Below, piece by piece: positions 54,857-64,000 of a DNA stretch of 64,000 nt. The notes beneath the pieces are model-generated. The model was not told the DNA's origin. It searched no databases and saw nothing but the letters and a program-made list of their open reading frames with translations. Both the position numbers and the translations under genes were made by a program. Origin of the DNA: Carposina sasakii (taxonomy: Eukaryota; Arthropoda; Insecta; Lepidoptera; Carposinidae); assembly GCA_014607495.2 (NCBI GenBank), contig CP053152.1, forward strand, positions 12,073,899 through 12,137,898. The letters are read 5' to 3'. Positions within the stretch are counted from its first letter, which is position 1, and each line of letters opens with the position of its first letter.

Positions 54857-57800
54857 CCTTCAGAAGATATATGATTCGAGAGTGCAAATCTTTTTACCGC
54901 CAGTTGGAAATGTGACTAAAAACTTAACAAGTGAAAGTGAAGATAATAACATAACATTGGACGATGTATTTCTTACTGTCAAAACGACAAAACATTATGA
55001 AAACACAAGATTACCAATAATATTTAAGACATGGTTCCAATTAGCGAAGAATCAAGTAAGAATATTAATTTATACAAGACTAACTTTGGTTGATGTGACT
55101 AACAATAGCAAATTTTATTATTAATATGTAGTTATGTACATACTAGTTTTAACTAAATATTTTATTATATTTATCCATATGTATTAAAGTAACTAACTTT
55201 ATAAAGTAAGTTTCCTATTACCGAAACCTACCAGTAACTGCCGGTAACAGTTAAAATTTTCACCTTATGTATGAACAGTTTCAACGTATAACAACAATTC
55301 ATCGGTATTTTTTGGTTTGAGGAATCTGTCACCAGAATTAATTAACAGTATAATTCAATATGTAGTTACAGTTAAGCACAATACCTAACTAATAATGCCA
55401 TTTTATATAGTTAAAGGTATGAAAGCACTGGATATTTTAATGATTTCAATGCCGCGTATAATTTTCTGGATAGGTACACAATAAACATAGAAACGGAAGT
55501 TGTTCCATAAGATCAATTGAATAATAACGATACATTTAAATTTACATTCGCTTATGCAGACGATATTTTTAAATAATAACTAGCATAGATTCTGACAGTA
55601 ATATAATTCCCGCTGAGGGTCAGTTTAAATACCAGAATAATATATGCACTGGAAAATGTGCACAGCGGGGTCCATACTATCTATAACTGTAAGGGCATTG
55701 CTATTAGCTTTACAATTACTTATACGGAACGGCTTAATGCTACACCTTTTATTGTGGTTGATATTCTTCGAGCACATCCCGAAGAGTTACAAACCAGTTT
55801 CTTGTAAGACTCGTATCGTCATTAACGAAACAACATAATTATGCAGAATTTCGTTAAACCATCAATCGCGCAGTAGGAGATAAGTACTAAATTATCTTCG
55901 TTTTATTTTAAATTAGCGAATGTTAAATTCACCTGTTTATTAAATGTCAATTTAAATAAAATTTACGACCAATTGCGGATTTTATTGTTTTGTTTTTATC
56001 TCACAAGAATTGATCGAAAAAGTTTAAAGATGCTTGAAAACCTATTATTGTTTGTTGTTAATGGTTCTTATGATTCCTTTTATAAATATGTTTTATACAT
56101 TACTACCGTTATAATATAATATTATCGTTCACCGCGATAGCGTTTGATTGAGGTACAGTAAAAATAAATTTGGCTTATTACGAAAGGATATACAATATTC
56201 CGACTATAGACTAACCAGTACAATCAATATCAATCAATAGTTCCTAAAACTAGCGCGTTCAATAAAACAAACAAACTACTTAACTTCAAAATGTCCTATA
56301 TGGTATATTGTATGACTATACCTGTACAGGCATACCTACTATAATACATAAGCCGCAACTTTACAAACAAACAATAGAAACAGTTCGAGGCCGGTCGTGC
56401 ACTGCCCAGTTAACTCGCATTTCCGGGATTTAACCGTGAATAAATCGACCGTTAATCCGGCTCGAAGGACCAACTTGAAGGATTTGTACTGATTACATAT
56501 AACATTAGATCAAAATCTTGTATTGTATTTTACCAAGTTGTATTTAACCTTCTTGATTAAATATGAGCCGCTTTTTCCAATGACCAGATACGAGAAGGGA
56601 AGGAAGGAAAAATTGGCCATTAGATTCATATTTCAATTTAACTGTAAGAATGCGTCTTTCGTTCTGCATTTCAGCAAATCGCAATAGATGTTAAATCTTT
56701 ATTTTCTCTTTTTAACGATGAACCTTAAACATACCTATATGTATGTATAGTATAATGATAATACTATATGATAAGAATAATATACAAATATACATGTAAA
56801 TTCCAGTCTTAAAACTTGATAAATGCACATAACTTGGCGTACTTGTCCATTGTGCACGGGCAATGCGCTTGCGCGCCACGCGCCGGTCACGTGACCCGGT
56901 TTGTGATGGCTTTATGCCCTTTCATGTTCGAAGCTTTGCAAATCAGTCTTTTTGATCTGGTAATTAAATTGATTCACATATACAGCTACATAACGTTTCC
57001 CACGATAAACTTATATTTGCTAATTATAAACTGCCATTTGTTAATTTATCTTACTGGCTAATAACGAGTAATTGTTATTAACTTATTAGTATGTTACGCT
57101 TAACATTTGTGTTTTCTGTACACAATAAAGAATAAATTAAGCAAGTAGTGTCCAATTCCCATGCTTAACTACACTAATTTTAGTTAATTAATTCAAGAAT
57201 AAATACTCGTATGAATGTATATTTCATGACAAAAGATTTCCAATAAGAATGCTTACCGGAAAAATAGCTGTAAAAAAATCATAAAAATTTCATTTGCCTC
57301 GATTTTACGCAGTCGTTGCTCTAAAATGCTCCAGTAAAACCCATCGCGGACTGTATTCCAAAACGTGTCTTTAAAATCCAGCTTTATCTGAACTTAACGG
57401 ACATTGTGTTTACATATACCCACATTTTGGACAAGATTTCCGGGCTCGTACCTTGGCCTTATCTTCGCTATTTTGTGGAGCCCGATAACAAGTTAGTGTT
57501 ACCAAGAACCGAATAAATGTTCTCGCTCATCCTGTAGAGGCGGTTAAATGTTCCAAGAATTTGAGATATGGCCGTAATAATATGTTCAACGATTGAAATG
57601 ATACACCATTGTTATACACCATTAATTTTGTTTTTGTTCTTTGCAACTATAGATAGATATTCAGTTGGTTTTGAAAATAATATTATGAATTTATTATTTT
57701 TCTACTATGTAACAATCCGAATGTATATGTTAATAAATGTTATGAATTTCTTAAAATACCTACAAACATTCTAGTAGCTGCGTTCGTAATGAAATGGGTT

Positions 57801-60800
57801 TAATTCCGTATCCGCAATAACAATATTGCATTGTGGAAAAAAAATAACCCCTATTTATTTTATCCCTGCCAGAGAACCATGGGCAAAATCTACATTATAT
57901 TCGCTTCCTAGAGAAGGGTATTTATTATTTAATATTACATATATTCCCATTAAACTCAATTCATTTTAAATTTGAACTGAATAACACAAACTTACATAAT
58001 ACTTACATACATACATACTCGTAACCTCACGCCTATATCCCATAGGGGTAGGCAGAGACTACAGATCTCCATTTAGTACATTCCAAACACACCTCTTTCG
58101 CCTCATCCACATTCATTAAATTCTTCATACATGCTCGCCGGTTTCGGGTGCTCTTGACTAGCCCTTTTTTAGCACATCCCCAATTTGGTCTATGTAGGTT
58201 CGTCTAGGGCGACCTCTCCCAGCATTGCCATTCACTTCTGCCATACATATCTCTTACATTAAACGTCTTCCATCCATCATTTCCACATATCCAAACCATC
58301 GAAGAACACCTTTCTCTATCCTTGTCACTACGTCCTCTTTCACACCGCAATATTCTCTTATCACACTATTTCTCACTCTATCTCGCAAAGTCACGCCACA
58401 TATACTTCGTAACGATCGCATCTCAACAGCATTTATTCTACTTTCATGCTTCTTTTCCTACACCCAAGATTCACTGCCATACATCAGTGTAGGGGTGAGC
58501 ACCGCTCTGTGAACAGCCAGACGAGACGACTTTTTAGAGATTTTCTGGCTGCTCACAAAAGATTGCACTGCCCCATTCACCTGATTTCCCGCCTTTTACT
58601 CTCTTCTCTATATCACTTTCACACTTGCCATCTCTTGTAAACATACTTCCCAGATATACAAATTCTTTCACCTGTTTCACTCTCTCATTTCCATTTATTA
58701 TTTTATATTTGGCTATTGTTTCATCCCTTTCAATCACCATCAAATTCGTTGTACTAACATTTATTTTCATTCCTTTCTTTTGAAACGAAGTTACCATCTT
58801 TTGCAGCTCATACTCCGATGATGCAAGTATTACTTGGTCATCGACGTTTGATTAGTAACTCACCCAATAGTAATTCACTTTCTTTCAAATCATTCAGACA
58901 TCCATGAACAGATTAAAGACCCAAGGCGAAGCTACACATCCCTGTCTGACTCCCATTTGGATGTCAAACCAGTCAGTGTATACCCCGTTTAATCTGACAC
59001 ATGTGCTGTAACTCTTATAGAAGGATTCCAGCGCACGTATCAGACTGCTCTTGCTCTTACTACGGCTATATTAAAACAAAACAGAGTTTGGCTAGAACTT
59101 ATCCTGCGATAGCCCAAAAGATGTGATGACATCGTCACAAGATCACTCACAAGTTTTATACCTACCTCATCAAACAAGAAAACGTCCCTGAGTTCTTTAT
59201 GCCTTTTACAGCTTGCACTCTCCAATATAGACAAATTCCTATCGAGGGTTTTCCCACTACCGGGCCCTACATCCTCTGCTGACCCTCGGATCTGCCGACT
59301 GATGGTCACGCACACCAGACACTACAGTCGTAACGAGAAGCCAGATCTAAGCACCTAGCATGTAACCATAAATACATAGCTGCTAATAATTAAATATTTA
59401 ACGCAATATGCAAAAACAAAATTCCTTTGCGTAGTCTTATCTTTCCGCATAATTTTAGCAACATCGAACCGTGTTAAGATTAGTTACTTCAAACAGACAT
59501 ATCGTGAGCAAACCGGGGTGTGTCTAACGCTGTTTACCGATCTTGACACGGCGATAGAGGTCTGAAAACGACATACTAAATCAAATATATTGCAACTCGG
59601 TCAGAAAACATACGATTTACGTGAAGGACTTAAAAGTGAGGATGAAGAAATTTCAAATTGATGTACTTGTAGGTAGATACATTTATTAAACTTGGTGGAA
59701 AAAAGCTTTTCTTTAATTTCGCTATTTCCTCATAATCAATCAGATAAGTTTTTTATGAGACATAGTCTACCAAATAGGATTTATAAAATTTCGAATACAA
59801 TACGTCTAACCTCATAATGCTTTTTTTTCAGATAACATTATGATGTTGTAATCTGACCATGCTTAAGTTCTTTTTTTTCTCATATTAAGAAGGTTTTTTG
59901 TGTAGGTTAAATAAATACTCCTTCCAGATTTTATAAATCACTGTATTTCACATTAACGAATTCGTGTATAGGTAGCGTTGTTCTGTCAGCAGGCAACCAG
60001 ATTGCGGAGTCTCTGACCTAAATGCTAATACGTCTACATTCTACAATCCTATTTTAAGGGTAGGGCTCTTGATTGTAACTATATTAGACCCTATAGATAT
60101 GAAATTAATGTAAGGTGCTGTATGCACAGTTTTACACATACGTGAACTTTACAATAATATTCAAACTTAAATCTTTCGGCAGCATAATGCTCACTCCCAA
60201 TTACAGATATATAGGATGTTTTTTCTTTGCCACCCTTAACGAAGGGTACGTACGCTATACATCAAATAAAGTAAGTACATGCCAAAAAAAATGCTGGGAA
60301 ACGATGTAATAAAAAATGTTATTACTCGATCGGGCGAAATTTATAGTATCCAGTGTTTATGATAGTTTTTTCATAGACAGATATTATGTTTTTCGTGAAA
60401 AAATTCTTGCTACAAGCGTCAATGTGCATTTATGCAGAAAAATGCAGTCCATTTATTCAACTTTGACGACCAAAAATCACTTTGTATATTTAAGATACTT
60501 TTTTTTTACAGACATGGTTCTTCACGGATACCGACAATCCAGAACATCAAAAAGAGACCAGTAAGTATAATATCTATTTAACACATTATAACAATTTGAA
60601 TTGATTTAATTTTCACACCCCTTAGACAAACCTATCTATGTTAATTATTAAAGACGTATGAATCTTAAGACACCTACATACCTGTATATTTAATGTTAGT
60701 GGTATTAATATTACATTGTTTCCAGATGGTCACATGATAAATACGAACTGCTCAGCCACTTACAATATACAGGGGCTGTGCTGCAAGACATCGATGGAAT

Positions 60801-60828
60801 TCGATTACTTTCTAGCGAGCGGAAAAAA
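54765..60828 (+). CDS. fng: fringe, 5' part (exons 1-3), continues beyond window
   Basis: Fringe is a Golgi type II beta-1,3-N-acetylglucosaminyltransferase that extends O-fucose on Notch EGF repeats and so tunes Delta and Serrate signalling. Exon 1 (54765-55055, 97 residues) gives a short cytosolic tail, a signal anchor (about residues 9-24, [15 protein letters not shown]), a stem with N-glycosylation sites (NVT, NLT, NIT) and the start of the catalytic domain, [20 protein letters not shown] then [10 protein letters not shown]. Exon 2 (60512-60560) reads [16 protein letters not shown]. Exon 3 (60726-60828) reads [20 protein letters not shown] then [11 protein letters not shown]. Splice phases 0, 1 and 2 join without breaks, and donors are GTAAG. 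It matches Drosophila Fringe closely ([18 protein letters not shown], from memory). The stem is shorter than in the fly. The exon with the DDD metal-binding motif must lie right of 64000. Confidence 0.95.
56225..56290 (-). repeat. Helitron 5'-end scrap in fng intron 1
   Basis: AGTTCCTAAAACTAGCGCGT followed by TCAATAAAACAAACAAAC matches the inner 5' region of the Helitron at 43846-44681. Confidence 0.5.
56454..56472 (-). repeat. Orphan tRNA-Tyr-type primer-binding site
   Basis: AATCCGGCTCGAAGGACCA on the plus strand equals the tRNA-Tyr 3' end including CCA, the primer site used by many BEL-type elements. No LTRs or gag-pol frame are visible nearby, so this is probably a relic. Confidence 0.45.
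56877..56896. promoter_or_regulatory. CACGCG and GGTCACGTGACC sites in fng intron 1
   Basis: CACGCG (56877-56882) sits next to the perfect palindrome GGTCACGTGACC (56885-56896). These are class C and class B E-box types bound by Hairy/E(spl)-like bHLH repressors, and GTCACGTGAC is also the CLEAR/MITF-type site. The surrounding block 56830-56960 is unique and GC-richer than the intron. The regulatory role is inferred. Confidence 0.4.
57240..57560. other. Unique GC-balanced block in fng intron 1
   Basis: No repeat family or coding frame is recognised here, and composition differs from the AT-rich intron around it. It is a candidate intronic regulatory element on composition alone. Confidence 0.3.
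58017..59045 (-). pseudogene. LINE reverse transcriptase (RTE-like), damaged, in fng intron
   Basis: Minus-strand pieces read [20 protein letters not shown] then FNLFMD (RT palm with the VRQGC motif), then [18 protein letters not shown] (the YADD box with its Tyr-Ala lost), then [33 protein letters not shown] and [16 protein letters not shown]. Frameshifts and several stops interrupt it. The 3' end near 58017 (GCCTACCCCTATGGGATATA) resembles other LINE tails. It lies antisense in fng intron 1 and is inactive. Confidence 0.85.
59046..60211. other. fng intron 1, no further feature
   Basis: A 91-codon minus frame at 59040-59315 may be a further LINE scrap but has no clear motif. The rest is AT-rich. 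Confidence 0.35.
60212..60485 (+). mobile_element. MITE copy 5 (CAGGATG family) beside fng exon 2
   Basis: It contains GGATGTTTTTTCTTTGCCAC, GAAGGGTACGTACGC, TTTTTTCATAGACAGATATT and the end GACGACCAAAAATCAC. It is internally deleted compared with 15005-15379 and has lost its terminal CA. Its right end is about 25 bp before exon 2 of fng, so it abuts the polypyrimidine tract. Confidence 0.7.
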
Positions 60829-61063
60829 GTAAGTTTAGTTCTACATACATACATAGTGCGATTACCCTCGTTTAAAAACTTTTAAATATTCTTTTAACTA
60901 TAAAATGTGATATGTATATGTAATAACTAGTAGACGCATAATGGATTTTAATACACAAGTTGGTTCTAAATCCATTTTGCTAATATTCTAGGATCGAGGA
61001 TTAAAGTGGACATAAAAGTGTAAAAAGATCCATCAATGGATTTTTACAATGGATCTTAGTGTA

Positions 61064-61250
61064 CCTAGGGAACGCTCGTCTCCGCCCGCGTGTACTGAAG
61101 AAAAAACAAAATGTCGTCGTCATGTGTCGTTATGTTAAGTGGGACCTGTCACAGCATATTCCTGAATACTGCATCGAAATCGGTTCAGCCGTTTCTGAGA
61201 TTAGCGTGCACAAACATAGATCCGTTACAATTTTATTAGATAGAAGATAT
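61064..61250 (-). mobile_element. Helitron-derived repeat in fng intron 3
   Basis: On the minus strand it reads GCACGCTAATCTCAGAAACG, then a TGACAGGTCC block, then ACACGCGGGCGGAGACGAGC near the 3' end. It is related to 40335-40573. The ends are degraded. Confidence 0.5.
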
Positions 61251-62204
61251 AGTTAGTACGATAGTTACCCTGCTTATGACGCCATAAGATTAGATACCGG
61301 AAATATAGTAATATCGTACTAATGAAATTAGAGTCACAGAGTAAAGTAAAATAGTATGAAGCAAATATATCAGAAGAAAGTAATAACATTAGTAGTAGAT
61401 TTATGTTTCTATAAATACATTGCTAGTTTCTCGTTATTTATTTTACACAAAGTAACAAAACATTGTGATATCCAGCTGCAGCATGCAATGTTATCATTTT
61501 CAAGCTTGTTTCTAACTACGTGATTTGAGTACAACAGCAGCCATCAAATCTAGAGGCTTCATAAAGTATGGAAAATGTGAAATTACCGTCTTGCGTAGAG
61601 AATCTAATTGAATTAGTCATAGAACACGGATGATTACAATTTAAAAGAGGTAATTTCATTACTAATACACCTTCAATACTAGATGACCTTAATGATACTT
61701 TGTCTATTACCTTTTTCCTTTAAAACATACATGATAGCACTCGGGAATGGATACTTTACTTGGTCTTGCTTTTTTACTCTAAATGATAAATATACCTACT
61801 AATTCCATAATTCAAATAAGTCGTGTCTCTGGATTTCGATTCTTCTAGTATGGTAACCTAAAATTTTATAGAAGGCAAATACAATGTTAGTGCATCAATA
61901 TTCCAGCTATTCTTACAAACACTATGATTCCTACATAGGTATATGTGAGAAAAGCATTGGTTGTAGAAAATATTTAATTTGGCAACTTTAAACAATCTCC
62001 TTTATTCATAATGCTCACGTTTTATTGTAGGTGTTGGGAATCCCTAATGACGGCATTTTTGTAAATAATTTTTCGTCATGAGAGGTTCTCTACGAGAGCT
62101 GACTGTAAATTATGATTTTAAATTTGGTTGTAGTATTTTTGGCAACCTATTAACTTTTACAATGGAATACATCCATCATACATAATACTTAATCTGTCTC
62201 AGCT
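61251..62204. other. fng intron 3, no feature seen
   Basis: AT-rich intronic sequence; nothing recognised. Confidence 0.4.
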
Positions 62205-62390
62205 GCATCTCCGTTCGTACATATCGTAAGAGTCGACTAAGGATTTCGGGCAAGTCGCTCAGGCGATGACCTAGCAACTACGGTCATTAAGCAATTACGC
62301 TATGCTAAACGTGGCTGTAGGATATCCTATATGATCCTGCAGTTCTGGCTACCCCATTTCGAGAACACAGCCTGTATTCTATGATATATG
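62205..62390 (+). repeat. LINE 3'-UTR copy
   Basis: Opposite-strand relative of 17155-17340: GCTGCATCTCCGTTCGTAC, CGTAAGAGTCGACTAAGG, TGCTAAACGTGGCTGTAGGA, then a TATGTATGTATT end. Confidence 0.55.
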
Positions 62391-62429
62391 TATGTATTAT
62401 ACCTTGTTTATCCTTACTTCGATAACAAG

Positions 62430-62880
62430 GATGGCTTCATATTCATGTTACCGAGGTCCTAGGTTTGATTCCCGGATGGGACGGACATATAAATTAACAA
62501 TTTGCGTGATGAGTTTGTAACTATTGGCAATATCCCCCTATGGCAGTAGCCTTGTGGCGTGCCCTGGGCATAGAGGAATAAGATGTCATAGAGTGCTAAT
62601 GTCATACTAACTGTTTCGATGCACCATTAGATTTTTCGGCGCCTCACAATTCCAGTCCTTGACACTTAGATCGCAGTACTATACGTTACAATACATTAGT
62701 AATGTAGTACATTACTATACATTACACTAATAGAATCTAAGTGTCACCAGTCATTGACATTGTGAGGCACCGAAAAGTCTAATGGTGCATGGAAAATGGA
62801 CATTAGCACTCTATGACATCTTATTCCTCTATGCCCTGGGGGAGCCTTCGTCCTACGTGGACTTCAATAGGCTTATGTAA
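62430..62880 (+). repeat. SINE/LINE tail split by a foldback MITE
   Basis: A B-box-like GGTTTGATTCCCGG near 62463, then GGCAGTAGCCTTGTGGCGTG, then CCCTGGG, where the MITE at 62569 begins. After the MITE the tail resumes: CCCTGGGGGAGCCTTCGTCC and TGGACTTCAATAGGCTTATG. Compare the uninterrupted tail at 20335-20452. Confidence 0.7.
62569..62833. mobile_element. Foldback MITE, near-perfect palindrome, copy B
   Basis: CATAGAGGAATAAGATG and CATCTTATTCCTCTATG are inverted and most of the 265 bp pairs with itself. The target duplication is CCCTGGG (62562-62568, 62834-62840), 7 bp, inside an older LINE tail whose uninterrupted sequence is known from 20335-20452. This gives a clean before-and-after picture. 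Sister of 42271-42547. Confidence 0.9.
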
Positions 62881-64000
62881 GTGTATATGTAATCATACAG
62901 GTTGCTACTAAATATAAGATTCACACCAACATCTGTCGTGGTAACACAATCTCTTAAACCCTCTTGTACCCAGTCAATCAAATAACTATAAAGCCCACAA
63001 TTAAAACTAAATTTGTATTCCTTTCGGCATCAATCACACGTAATTATAGCACTGAGCTACAATTAACATGGATTTATAAAACACTCGGGCATTATACTAA
63101 GACGTTTAGTAATGAGAGGGTAGATAGAACACATCTAGAAAATTACATGCAACAAATTTATATTTAACATGCAACGTTAAATTCAAATCTACACGACATC
63201 GATGAGTGTTGTAAGACTTGGAAATCTATATTTAAAACGACTTTTTAAGTAATATTGACTTCCCTTGACAGACCATGTGTTTAGATATACACAACAAGTT
63301 TCAGACTAAAGTTTTTCTTCATGTGATCATTAAGCTTGAAAGGTCCCCTACATAACATACCATCACCATTTTCATAAATATTTAGGTACTGCTTAAGTGC
63401 CCGCCCAACAACTCCAGACTCTCAAAGACAACAATAGAGGAGGCTACGATAATCAATATTTAATTACATATACTTACAAAATAAACCAGATGTTCTTGAA
63501 ATCCAAGAATTTAAGTAAACCTCATCCAGCATAACTGCGCTCTTCACGTGCCGTCTCTCTAACATCAATATTTCTAAACTTCCAAACGTTATGCTGCATG
63601 ACCAAGTAGGTTTTTGTTTTTATTGAAAACATGAAGCTCTTAACTTCTGTTTATGGGAGCCTTTCTGAATAAATATTGAATTTAAGCTTTTGTTTGACGA
63701 CTCTAATGATCATACTAGAGCCTTAACAGAACACGATACCTACATGTGAAGATATTCGTGGCAACAAGTTCTATTTGAAATTGGTTAAATTACACAAATA
63801 CCAACCCGCGTTATGTTGCAAATATAGCCATCTATTTTAGGTACGAGTATATTCATTCTTCAATAGACCACGCACCCTTAGGGTGTTGCTATATTTTCTC
63901 AGTTTCCGAAGGCCCGTATATTTTCTCTACTTCTTAATTTTCTATTGTCCCATATCTGTCAACCCAAATTTTTCTAGGGATAATAATTGCTCAATAAAAA
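62881..64000. other. fng intron 3 to window edge
   Basis: No exon encoding the WFCH-DDDNYV segment of Fringe was found, so the next exon lies outside. TACGAGTA occurs at 63842-63849. Confidence 0.5.

Noticed and set aside
55644..57774. Frames of 64-81 codons in fng intron 1
   Set aside because: They lie between confirmed exons 1 and 2 of fng, show no domains, and are AT-driven hydrophobic frames.

Overview
This is an AT-rich eukaryotic window, almost certainly from a moth or butterfly (Lepidoptera). The evidence is a fringe orthologue very close to the insect protein, lepidopteran-style Helitrons (A|TC...CTAG|T), RTE-type LINE tails ending in GATGAT runs, a piggyBac remnant, an intact BEL/Pao retrotransposon and several MITE families. 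Host coding sequence is sparse and intron-split, so most open frames in the window are chance or transposon frames.

Layout. (1) 1.5-3.9 kb: a complete four-exon gene on the plus strand for a 190-residue secreted or membrane-anchored protein of DUF1091 type; its introns hold a hairpin, a LINE tail and two copies of a tRNA-like SINE. (2) 4-45 kb: no host gene recognised. This stretch holds LINE tails (two with internal inversions), SINEs, MITEs of at least six families, short Helitrons, a Helitron helicase remnant and a piggyBac transposase fragment. It also has unique, more GC-balanced blocks that could be regulatory. (3) 45.4-52.0 kb: an apparently intact BEL/Pao LTR retrotransposon on the minus strand, with identical 179-bp LTRs, a 5-bp target duplication and an unbroken 1741-codon gag-pol. 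(4) 54.4 kb to the right edge: the 5' part of fringe (fng), the Notch-modifying glycosyltransferase. There is a GC-rich leader with two uORFs, exon 1 (signal anchor), a 5.5-kb TE-rich intron, and exons 2 and 3. The catalytic DDD exon lies beyond the window.

Most unusual signal: the octamer TACGAGTA/TACTCGTA occurs 26 times by my reading, where base composition predicts about 2-3. In two sets of homologous repeat copies it appears as an exact 6-bp insertion at a TA dinucleotide. TA plus CGAG plus TA is the footprint expected when a Minos-like Tc1/mariner transposon excises. The window therefore looks scarred by many excisions, although no Minos-like element is visible in it.

Other notable items: a 770-bp hAT MITE carrying about 13 TATCGATA (DRE/BEAF-type) sites; a near-palindromic foldback MITE in two copies, each with a 7-bp target duplication; and a MITE ending about 25 bp before the fng exon 2 splice acceptor.
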